A stretch of 64,000 nt of DNA from assembly GCA_946811185.2 (NCBI GenBank), contig OX328100.1, forward strand, positions 17,534,999 to 17,598,998, written 5' to 3'. Every line of letters begins with the position of its first letter. Position 1 is the first letter of the stretch. Under the pieces are notes generated by a model. That model searched no databases. It worked only from the letters and a program-made list of their open reading frames with translations, and was not told the origin of the DNA. The translations under genes were made by a program, and so were the position numbers. The stretch is from Hippopus hippopus (Eukaryota > Mollusca > Bivalvia > Cardiida > Cardiidae). Below, one piece after another: positions 10,366-21,700 of this stretch.

Positions 10366-10795
10366 TGTTTGGCTTGTTTGTTTGTATTGGAGTTTAACGC
10401 CGTTTTAACCCTTTTCCTGCTAAATTAGTGAAATGAAATTTCTCAGCCGTCAGTATAAACCAAAATTTTGTTCTTTGAAAGATATTTTTTTGGGAAAAAT
10501 ATTTCCTTTTCGGGCAGTGTAGATCCAAGATCAGACTGCACGTTCTGTGCAGTCTGACCTTGATCTACACTGTCCGCAAAAGGTCTGTGAGTCGCGCTTA
10601 GCAGCCTAAGAGTTAATAACTAAGGTAATCTTACGGCGACCAGTGCACCTATGCATGTATTTCCTGGCTTTCCCACACCAGTACTGACACAACTTTCTTT
10701 CAAAGCTACTGACTACTTTTCTCACATGCATCAGTGGTGAGAGGTGAAAAATCGCCGCAAAGGAGAACACACCAGTAAGTGAATGTTTGCCGTTG
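10366..10795 (-). repeat. SINE (family II) interrupted by a MITE-B
   Basis: Tail TGTTTGTATTGGAGTTTAAC (reverse orientation), body ATGCATGTATTTCCTGGC and ACTGACACAACTTTCTTTC. A MITE-B occupies 10409-10611. The second copy at 60615-60880 is uninterrupted. Confidence 0.8.
10409..10611. repeat. MITE-B copy with TTAA duplication
   Basis: 203 bp between TTAA at 10405-10408 and 10612-10615. Ends CCCTTTTCCTGC and GCAGCCTAAGAG. Core inverted repeat of AAGATCAGACTGCACGTT. The intact SINE at 60638-60641 shows one TTAA at this site. Confidence 0.92.
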
Positions 10796-11036
10796 AATAA
10801 TTAAGACAAAATCAGAAGGAAGGCAAACTGATGGTGCAACCTTCAAAGCTGACAATGTATTGAAACATTGTTATTTGTACTGCAACCTTGTTAATGTTTT
10901 ACGTATCACGACCAAAAATGTATGAAGGCCCTTTGCAATGAGCAATGTGGCTGGCCATGCCTGCGGAATTGTAACTTAAGTTCCACATTTGCATTTAGAA
11001 ATGAGTTATGTTCTGTGAAGAGGGCGTTTAATGGAT

Positions 11037-11328
11037 TTAAGTCATGCTCTGGGATAAGGAAATTTTATGCATCTCTGTGATCCATTATACCAGGCAATTC
11101 ATGATAAAATTATGGATCCATAAAACCCATTTTGTCTGACAACAAACTGAATTATGAACTGAAAAGTCCTTTGACATGCAGAAAACTTACAAATCGTGAC
11201 ATGCAGAAAACTTACAAATCGCAAAACGTTTCGACTCAGGTCAGCCTGCGCGGACTGCGTAGGCTGACATCAGTCGATACTTTTTTAGCGCAGATGCCTT
11301 TTAACAGAGCATGGCACAATCGCAAAAG
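11037..11328. repeat. MITE-C copy
   Basis: AAGTCATGCTCTGGGATAAG to AGAGCATGGCAC, with a short internal duplication of CATGCAGAAAACTTACAAAT. Core GGTCAGCCTGCGCGGACTGC. Confidence 0.85.
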
Positions 11329-11540
11329 GTATCGACCAAGGTCGGCCTATGCAGTCCGTGCAAACTGACCTAGGTCGAAACCTGTTGCTATTCGTAAATT
11401 GTCTCCATGTCAAAGGCCCATTCTGTCTCATGATTCGGTCGGTTATTAGACAGAATGAGTGTTATGGATCCATGATTATGTGATTACTTGCTTGGTATAA
11501 TGCATTTTTTAACTGCAACCCCTTTTGCTAAAGCATGCCT
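11329..11540. repeat. MITE-C copy, truncated, opposite orientation
   Basis: Starts inside at CGCAAAAGGTATCGACCAAG and ends GCTAAAGCATGCCTC. Confidence 0.75.
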
Positions 11541-11599
11541 CAAATGTATTATGACCATTCTCACCCTTTGACATTGGTATTGTATTGGGCCATGCTGTA

Positions 11600-11809
11600 A
11601 ACCCTTATCCCGCTAAATTACTAACATGAAACTTTCAGGCCGATTGTAAAATACCAAATTTTGCTATTTCAATGGTATTTTTGGGAGAAAGATATCTTCT
11701 TATCGGACAGGGTAGATCCAAGATCAGACTGCACGTTCTGTGCAGTCTGACCTTAATCTACACTGTCCGCAAAAAGTCATTGAGTCGCGCTTAGCAGCCA
11801 AACGGTTAA
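11600..11809. repeat. MITE-B copy
   Basis: ACCCTTATCCCGCTAAATTA to GCAGCCAAACGGTTAA. Core CAAGATCAGACTGCACGTTC with its inverse. Confidence 0.9.
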
Positions 11810-11984
11810 CGGGGATTACAAATTTCGACTCGATCAGCCAATGGATAATCGAGTAACGCAGTAATCGTCACCCTTGGCTAGGGAATATGATAGATCTACC
11901 ACAGGTTCATCGATCTCCAAAACGTGGCAAAATATACCAGCCGAAACTCAGTAAGGTTCTTATCTTTCAAGCTTGATTTTAGAA

Positions 11985-12070
11985 CAAACGGGCGGCATTG
12001 ATCCAAGATCAGACAGCACGTTCTGTGCAGTCTGATCTTGATCTCTGCCGTCCGCATTTAATCCCAGTGT
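11985..12070. repeat. MITE-B core fragment
   Basis: CCAAGATCAGACAGCACG and its inverse, then TCCGCATTTAATCCC. Confidence 0.7.
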
Positions 12071-12531
12071 CTTTTCATATGGCACTGACAGGTTTAAAGT
12101 ATGTGTGAGTGGGATGTGTGTCTTGTTCAACTGACCAGCTAAATTATGCCCTCCACGAGTCCTCTAAATGAATTTCACTCCCTTCTTCAAAACGTTTGTG
12201 GCTCATTGTAAGACTCTTTTTCCTAACTTTTCACCTATGATTATGAATACTTTCATATAACGTGGTAGATATTTAGAAAAAAATAAAAGACATTCATCAA
12301 GACAGCTGGGGGTCGTAAGTTTTTTGTTTTGATTTTTTCCTCAAAAACATATGCAAAATGAATAAATTTTTCGATAAAAGTCGTTCATGAGTATTTATTT
12401 TTTTCAGCAAAGAAATGTCAGACGTGAATATATTAAACTGGAAAGTCTACAGTTCTGGCAAGTAAGACCAAGTGTGTTAACGCAGATTATTCCGGGATCC
12501 GCAAAATAGGAATCGACAACTGAGTTTGTGT

Positions 12532-12540
12532 ACTTCCGGT
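12532..12540. promoter_or_regulatory. Candidate ETS-type promoter site of MED16
   Basis: ACTTCCGGT, a good match to the ETS-family core that often lies at housekeeping transcription starts, 56 nt upstream of the MED16 ATG. No TATA box is evident nearby. The role is inferred from motif and position only. Confidence 0.45.
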
Positions 12541-12546
12541 ACTGTA

Positions 12547-12564
12547 ATGGAGTTTACCGGCTAA
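12547..12564 (+). promoter_or_regulatory. Possible upstream ORF in the MED16 leader
   Basis: ATG followed by four codons and TAA (MEFTG), out of frame with MED16 and ending 32 nt before its start codon. It matters only if transcription begins upstream of 12547. Confidence 0.35.
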
Positions 12565-12596
12565 GTGAACTACTCAAAAATCAACAATACTTTAAA

Positions 12597-12730
12597 ATGG
12601 AACTTGTGTATACAGTCGACACCCTTTCAAGGAAATTTGTCAAAGATTTGATTTCCGATGAAAAGACATGTGCATCGCTGTCGTGCAGAAATGTTCTTGC
12701 ATTAAGTAAATTAACCGAGGTGGAAGATTG
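12597..12730 (+). CDS. MED16: MED16 exon 1
   Basis: Encodes residues 1-44 and two bases of codon 45. It begins MELVYTVDTLSR and contains the conserved SCRN motif. The donor is GTAGGG at 12731. The leftover TG joins the C at 15843 to give a Cys codon, so the phase fits exon 2. An in-frame reading runs upstream of the ATG without another ATG, so the start is the first in-frame ATG. Confidence 0.88.
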
Positions 12731-15700
12731 GTAGGGTGTTCTTTTTTTTTTCAAACTTTTATTTTCATGCTGATATTTTTCTCAGCACGGTCACACTGTC
12801 GTATTATATTCAAAACAATGTTTGAGTTCCATTGTTGGGATAAGTATCATAGTGTGTTTGAAACTGTGAAGTAGTCCCCGGTTTTCATGAATGCACTATT
12901 TGTCCCCAGAGTATCGTCACGTAACCTGTTTTCGACGGTCACCTATTTTCGACGGTCTCGGAAAATTCCGTAAATACTTTTTAATTCAAGCGAGATTTCA
13001 CGCATGACGTCACCGGAGCAGTAAATATTTATTGGCTGTCACCCTGCGCTGGCTTTAAATGAAATATGGAAGTAAGAAAGGTAAGTATTCATTTCTCAAA
13101 TAAAAACAACATAAAAACCCACCATTTTGATAAAGTCATTTTTTAACACGTGTTTAAATACCTTTTTTACGCTGAACAAAACTAAAATCCAAAATCTGAC
13201 TCGCGGTTTTCGAGAAGCTGACAAGTTTTGATGTCATATTGGGGATTCCCCTAAAACTGAGATTATTTTCAGCTAAAACAGAAATATAAAAAATATGGTG
13301 ATCCTTACGCTTTTTCCCTCCAATCCAAAATACATTTGCTTATTTCCAGACCAATCCAGCTAATAGGGGCTGTTACAGAACATCATACACTGCAGACGAC
13401 ATAGCAGACGCCTATAAAATGTGTATTGAAGACTGTTTTCCGGTGGAGAGGGTCGCTAAAAAATTTTCTATACCAGTCTCAACCCTGAAGGACAGAGTTG
13501 GGGGGAGAGTTGATCTTGATGCAGTTAAGTCTGGTCCTTGCACAGTATTTTCAAATGAACAGGAAGCTTTATTTCACAATCATTCAACTGTTATGGCTGA
13601 AATAGGCTAGGGATATTTTAGAATGAAGACATTGAATTTTGCATCAGACTATGCAATTCACTTGGGTCTTAAACCAGTTGGACATAAATTCAGTTTGAAG
13701 TGGCTGTATGGTTACCTTGATCGGTGGCCAGATCTGAAAGTTAAAAAGCCCCATGCTTTGGAGGTAGCCAGGGCAAAATGTGCTGCAAGGGAAGCTGTAG
13801 ACAGGTATTTTCATGAGCTTCATGCAATTCTTATCAAGTATAACCTAAAAGACAAACCTTCAAGAATATATAACATTGATGAAAAAGGACTTTCAATGAA
13901 CCATAACCTCCAAAAATTGTTGCAGGTAAACATTATAAAGCACAGGCCATTACAGCAGGAAAATCTAAAACTGTAACTGTCATTGGAGGTGGAAATGGAG
14001 TTGGACATCAAGTTTCCCCATTTTTTGTATTTCCTGGTGTAGGGATGCAACCATCTTTGTTGGATGGTGCTTCACCTGGTGCCTCAGGAACTGTCTCACT
14101 GTCGGGATGGTCTAATACTGACATATTCATTTATTACATGAAGAATCACTTGCAGCCTATTTTACCATTTTGTGATGCAGATAATCCTATCTTAGTGCTC
14201 TATGATGGCCATAAGAGTCATGTATCTCTAGGATTAATTAAATGGGCAAAAGAAAACCACATCATTTTATTTGTTTTACCACCCCATTGTAGCCACATTC
14301 TACAGCCTATGGACGTCTCATGTTATGGACCTTTTGAGAATGCCTGGAATGCAGCACTTCACCAACATCTCAGGGCCTCTGGTGGTAGTACTATCACTCG
14401 TTATGATGTTTGTAAAATTGCTTGCAAAGTCTACACCCAAACATTGACTGCAGTGAATATCCAGTCTGCTTACAAAAGATGTGGAATATTCCCATTCAAT
14501 AACAAAGTAGTGACTGATTCAGTTATAGCACCTTCTTTGACCTTTGATAGAGCACAACCATCCATGACAACATGTGAACAGAATACTGGAAGTGCATTGC
14601 TATTTTTAGAAAAGAGGGGTGGGGAAGTTTTAAACAATGTCAGTGTTGCTAAAACTCGTAAAACTCTAAGTAAAGTTGAGGCAGGTAAACCAATAACTGA
14701 GGATGATATACTGGATCAGGTAAAGGACCACATAGAAAAGAACAAACCATCAAAATCTAAAGTATCTGGTAAACATAATAACAAACTTTTGAAAACATCA
14801 CATAAAAAGTCCAGTGTTTTAAATAAATCCCCAGCTACATTTATTCCAAAACCAGGCACTTCAGGTTTAAGTAAAAATGGTAGTTCTTTTAACCAGACTG
14901 TGTCAGATGATTCTGAAACAGAAATACAAGAATCAGAGAAGTGTTGTATTTGCAACCTATTTACCCCATCTGACTTGAAACACTGTGTTAGCCTAACTTG
15001 GGTGAAATGGGGTCAGTGTGACCTCTGTGATAGATGGGTTCATCTAGGATTTTGCTCAATGGTAAAAATTCTTAGGAGAGGAGATTCTTTTCAGTGTCCA
15101 AAATGTCTGAATGAGGAATAGAACACAGACCTTTAAATTGCTTATGTGAATTGCAAATAGTTGTTAACTTGTTAAATTTCACACAGTTACCAGTTATTGA
15201 GCAAGAAAAAATATTTAAAATGTGTAGTGGAGTGTAACCTTCATAAATTTATATTGAACGGCCCTCATATTTTATCATGACCTTGACTGTCGAAAATAGG
15301 TGACGTCATCTGAACTATGTGATTCCGAGAACTGCATAAAACCCTTATCCTTTATAGAATGGAAATGTAAACACTGAGGAAATTTAAACTTGAAAAGGTA
15401 AGAAAGAAATTCTCTTTTTAAAATATTTGATTTTTAAACAAAACTGTTTAACTTATTGTCAGAAACAGAGCATTATCTCTTGTACCGTCGAAAACAGGTG
15501 ACACGAGGATATTTCATACCAGGATCAATAAAGTGTGCATTTCAACAGAGGTCAACTCTACTGTATTTTTTCTAAAGTTTTGTCTAGATAAATAAAATAG
15601 TTCTGATATTACAAGAAAAGTGACATGTAACATATTGTGTTCTTAATCTTTTTAAATCTAGATTAAAAAAAAAAAACCCTTTATCAAATGTTTGTGTTTA

Positions 15701-18700
15701 TCTACTAAGAAGGACCTGTGCAAGAACTGATTTTCAGTGCCTGGCTTTCAGTCTTTTGTGATATAAGCCTTTTTCTGAATGGAATAATCAAATTTCTTAT
15801 GTAAATCTTAAGGATTCTACAAGATTGTGTGTTGTATTTCAGCTCCCAGTATGATCAGAAGTATGATATCATTGTGCTGGATTTAGACAAACCATGGGAG
15901 CCATTTCATGTTACTATGGTCACAGCACCAGTGACCCATCTAGAATGGAATGTTACTGGAAGCAAGCTCCTAGTTATTGACTCACATGGTACCTGTAAAG
16001 TCTGGACCATGAAGGTAACAGCTGATTTTTTTTGTTTCTTCTTTAACCCTTTACCACACGACAAATTTTAGACCTGTCCAAATTGAAAGCATTTGCAGAT
16101 GACAGTTTCAATGTGGCTCATATGAAATGATTTTTCTTTGATAGGGTAGAAAACGTTGTGGGAAAAGGAGAAAATTCTGGTAACCAGCATTTTCTCCTTT
16201 TCCCACAATGTTTTCAAAAGCCTTCTCTATCAGGGGTGTTAAAAGTCGTCATTGTGTGGTAAAGGGTTAAGTCTTTTACCATTTTTTTCCTCAGTGTTTT
16301 TATTTATATCATGGAAGCCAGAGTACAAACCCATGATTTACTATGTTTCTTTTACTCATGACAATTTTAATATGGCTAAATTGATTTATTATTTAAAGGA
16401 TGAAAAACATGGTGGAAAAAAGAAAATGCGGATTAGCAGCATTTTCTCCTCTTCACAATGTTTTCCAAAGCCTTCCTCTTCATGGTCATTCAAGTACTGG
16501 ATAGTGTGATGTCCGTGGTTGTGAGGTAAAGCGTCGGCCTCGTTACCATAAGGTCCCGAGTTTAATACGTGGGAGCTGGTGTTAACTTTGGAATCTTTCA
16601 TTGGTCCACACATTTGGCGCAAGTACAAGTGTAGGTCCCAGGAAGCAGAGTCGAAAGAGATTAGTATAAGTTATAAGAACTTGTTTCTCAATCAGTGTAA
16701 AACAAATATGTTAAAACTAAATACTGGATAGTGTAATAAAGGGTTAACTGTGTAATGAATACCTTCTGAACCAAATTTTGCAGAATACAAATAACAAATG
16801 TCTTTGATTTAATTAAGAAGCAAAACAAACTTGGGTTTAATCCATAGATACATATGAAAACATTACGACTAAAGGTGAAATCTCTTTTAACAAGCAATTT
16901 CTCATTCTACCACAAGTTTTGAAAAATGATAAGCTGGAAGATAGAGTTGGCTGCACAAGGCATTTAGTGAAATAGACACCTCACTCTCGTCAATTGCTGC
17001 TTTTCATCATAATTGGATTTTAGAAAGAGGTCAACCCTTTAACAGACAATTCTGTGTTTTATTGATCCTGTGGAAAAGAAGCATTTAAAAACATTGTGAG
17101 AAAAGAAGACAGTCATATGTTTAAATGATCCTTTGGAAAAGAAGCTTTTGAAAACATTGTTGGAAAAGAAGACAGTTATATGTTTAGATGATCCTTTGGA
17201 TAAAGACAACTACCATCATTTGAGTCATGCTTTCATTTTGGACAAGTCATGAATTTTGATCTGAGGCAAAGAGTTAATTGGTGAGCCAGAAATGAAAAAT
17301 TAGTGTTATACTTCTTCCATTTCCAGAATCACTTACTGAACCAGTGGAGTTGTATTGGCACAATGAAAGCTGCTGGTGAAGAGATTCTGTCTGTGATGTG
17401 GTTCCAGAATGGCCTACAGGTAAGTACCATACCCCATGCCAGATTTTTGACCTAGGAGTAGCTCACATGCACAAGGGACTTAACTCTTTGATAAACTACA
17501 AAATTTTGCACTATGAAAAACAACACTATTGTTTGATATTTCAGCTAGTGCCTTTTATAGTTTGAAACACTTTTTCCTCTAGAACATTTTTAAGCATGCA
17601 TTACTTCAACCATTATATTGTTTTACCTACCATATTGTTTTATTGTTTTTGGTAAAACATTTTGGTTTTGAGAACCCATACAACATGGGCAGGTAGCCAT
17701 CAAAATAATATTTTGGCCCCTTTCTTGACTCAGATTTTCAAAAAATTTGGAACTTTATAATATCTCTGTCATCACTGCAGATATTTGCTTCAGACTTGGA
17801 TAATTTTTTAACTATCAAATTGGGAACACATATAACAGGAGCAGGTAACCATCAAATTATTTTTTACATAGTTATGCCCTTTTTTGTCTTAAAATTTTTG
17901 CTGTAATATCTGATTTTAACCACATGCAATGCATCTTTGTGAGCCTGAACAGTTTGTAGGTATCAAATAACATTTTAATGACTGTAATTATTGTTTGTTT
18001 CCAGCTGATTTTCGACCCAGATAAGAGAGAAAAAACTCAGTACTCAGATAAATTTATCCGCAATTCAAGATTTAGTCCACCCCTCACACAGTTTGGCGGT
18101 AGTCGTGTTGAGGGATGGATGCTAGTGACAGCCTCTGGTTTAGTGAGTATCAGTGTATGTCATTTATCTGCATTGTTTGGTGTATGTCTTAACCCTGTAC
18201 CAAAGAAGTTCATGTTTAACTCTTTGCCACACAATCCCAGTTTTTAACAAACTTGAAGAAGAGAGCTTTTGATAGATTGCGGGAAAAGATGAAAATGTTG
18301 GTAACCATGTTTTTTTTCCCTTCCAGCCCGGCCAGGTAGCTAATAACCAGCATTTTCTCCTTTTTCCACAATGTTCTCAATATCCTTTTCAAGAGAAACC
18401 CCATCTTTTAAGACACGTTCAATTGATTGTCAGCAACCACTATCAAAATGAACAAGTCTAAAATATTTTCATCTGGTAGTGAGGTAATATGTAACACCTT
18501 TAACTGTCTGCCACACAATGCCAACTTTTAACGACCCTGAAAAAGAAGGCTTTTGAAAACAGTGTGGGAAAAGGAGAAAATGCTGGTAACCAGCATGTTC
18601 TCCTTTTCTGACAATGTCCTCTACCTTATGAAAGACAAATTCTATGTTTTGAGTAACATTTAATGTGTCATCTGCAAATGCTTTCAATTTGGACAAGGCT

Positions 18701-21700
18701 AAAATTTTGTTGTCTGGAAAACAGTTAATTCTATACCACACAAAAGTTTATACATGTCAAAATTGAAATCTTTCGCAGATGTCAAAATAAATGTGTGTTG
18801 AAAATTGAAATTATATTTGAAAGGTTGGAAAATATTGTGGGAAAAGGAGAAAATGCTGGTTACCAGCATTTTCTCCTTTTCCAACAGTGTTTTCAAAAAG
18901 CTTCTTTCTCACAGTCATTAAGAGTCAAGACTGTGTGGTAAATAGTTAAACTACCTAATTATAGATGTCATTCATCTTTTTTCATCTCAGATATCTGTTG
19001 GGGTAAACCTTGGAGAGAATGACGTTATAACATCGACGGAGAATCTTTCCCCCAGTCACATGAGACTGACGTCTGCTGACATTGCCAACACGGGGAACGG
19101 TGACATCATGGTGGCTGTGAGCGATGGACAGCTGTCCACGGCAATACAGTGTTTCTCTGTGAACCTGAAGCTAAGCGGGAGAAATGTGAAAATTATGTGT
19201 AATAACAGTGCGTCCTTCTACATGAAAACACAGATGGACTTCGGTAACAGTGATGCACAATCTATGAGGTAGAGAGATCTAACTTTTATCTATTTCTTAC
19301 TTTCAGAAACAAATTTTTACCTTGACTTTGAGTAAACTCTCTCAACCTTATACCAAACAACCCCAATTATTAGAGAAGATTTTTGAAAACAATGTGGTTA
19401 ATTAGTACTGGGAGCCAAAGTTAGACCTAAATGACTCCTATATATCCATGCAACATAAAAGAAACTTCATTACTTCATCCTTTTGGTAATTTATAAGGAA
19501 ATAATGGTGGACTATTAGGTTTGAAAATTCACAGTTACAACCAGGGAAATTAATCGCAAGTATTTCCTTAACTCTTCAATTGGAGGCAGAAACAGTATTT
19601 CCATGCACTAGTTACCTAGGTAAACGATGCATGCCATTCAACCAGATGGAAGTATGATAAAATTTAGGCACATTTACCCTACCAGCGTCATTCCTAGGCC
19701 AAAAATACTGGGGGACACCAGTGTCCCCCTGGGTAAAACCTTAGGGGACATTCTGTAAAACAGAGGGACAAAGACCACTTCAAATGAATTTGACGGGACA
19801 AAGACCACTTCAAATAAATTTGACTTCATTCATGTGAAGTATACTTGTATGCATATTACTACAACTCTCATTGCAAACAAATGGTTTGAAAGTTTCAAAG
19901 CAGACTCACAACAAACCTGACAGATACCCACTGGAATCATTCACTCGTAACCGTGTGAATTTGCCCGGCTAGTCCCTAATTTTCCTATTTTTTTGTTTGG
20001 AGTTAAAGCAAGATTTATTTTGAGAGCTCTGCTTTCGTTATTGTTGTTGATGTTGGTCAAATTTGCCCACTTACTTTCCTAACTTAAGAAATTCGTAGCT
20101 GACGACGTTTACACACTAAATGCATATAGACTGCTTAACAAAATATTGTTAACTGCTACCCGACAAGAATTTGAAAAAATCGAGACGCAGTCTTGTAATT
20201 TTACATACCTCTTCAGACTGATCACCAATATTGTGCTCAACAGTATGCGACAAGAAGAGAAAAAAATGAGACACAGTCTACGATACGCACGCTCTCCACT
20301 ATAGAACAAAACAGAATGGAGTTACGGACTGCATAATATCGGACAGTGCAGTGAGAAAATTAAGAACTTGAGCGCGCCCGATGTGAGACTTACGGCCCGC
20401 GCTAGTGTATTTTTGGGGGGACATTTTCAAAAATATTGCGGGAATCCCGCGATGGTGCGGCCTAGGCACAACACTGCCCTACATTTCGCTCACTTTACAT
20501 AATATTGTCATTATTCTTATGTGGGGGGGATACGCCATGGAAAATTACAGAAAACACCTGTACTGGATTTAGATAAAAGTCCCAGAAAACACCTGTACTG
20601 GATTTAGATAAAAGTCCCAACAAAAAAGGGGATAGAAGCATGAAATATAGAAAAAAAATTTTTTTTTTTGAGTGAAAGATCGAAATATATTTCATCTAGC
20701 AAACATCATCGATAAAATTTTCATTCGACGAAATAAATTTCAATCTTTCACCAAAAAAACCCAAATATCCCCTTTTTCATTCATTCTTTTGTTTAATCAT
20801 TAGACCCAATTGTTTATTTACAGAATCACTGGAGTGATGTTTATGAACCATGACAGCAGTGACACACTGTTTGTGTGCTGTGGGAGCCCAGTCTACAGCA
20901 GTCTGGAGATCTGGCAACACTTGGAGCAGATGATGCCCTTACACAAGATGTTCTCCATGAACACAGCGCCAGACACTTCTAACAAAACACACAAGTGGAT
21001 GCATAAAGCAACTATCTCCCATAATTCACTTCTCACCAGTATAGCAGGACCCAAACTTCCTATGAGTAGGAATGTTGTTGAAACAAGTGGGTTCTCACCA
21101 TATATTGCTACATCATATAAAGATGGAACAATACAGTTAGTGCATAGATATACCTTCCAGGTGATATCCACATCTAATATAGAGAGCCTCTGTCTCAGTG
21201 CTCCGCCTGTCCTAGCCTTGAGTGAAAAAAGGCAGAGGTTGACTGTGCAATTGTCGTCTGTTATACAGACTGGAAGTGGCTGTGGAATTGTGGGTGTCAG
21301 TGGTGGGAAGATCTACTTGTTTCGTATATATAACAGCAGTAGAGACAGTACGATGCAGTTAACACCTTCTATGATTGTACTGATGCTGGAATATGCTATG
21401 ATTACTGGACAAGATTGGTGGGATATTTTCCTGGCTGTTAGACAAGGTTGGTCATGCTATATCATTTCATCAGGCTACCATTTTTCCTGACTATTCTAAT
21501 TTCAAGTCTTGTTCTAAATACAAGACTTGCCATCTGATTAGCTGAGACAAAATGTCATGACAAATTCACATGGCTGGTTTTGAAACTGAGAATAAGAATG
21601 GAATTGACCCTTCACCAAACAATCCAGGGTTTTAACTACCATTGGGAAAAGTGGTTAAGAAAATATTGAGGGAAAGCCAGATAATGCTGGTATCCAGCTC

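Noticed and set aside
18131..18160. Alternative end of MED16 exon 4 at 18154
   Set aside because: It would insert four extra residues (VSIS) before ISVGV, breaking the family spacing; possible only as a minor isoform.
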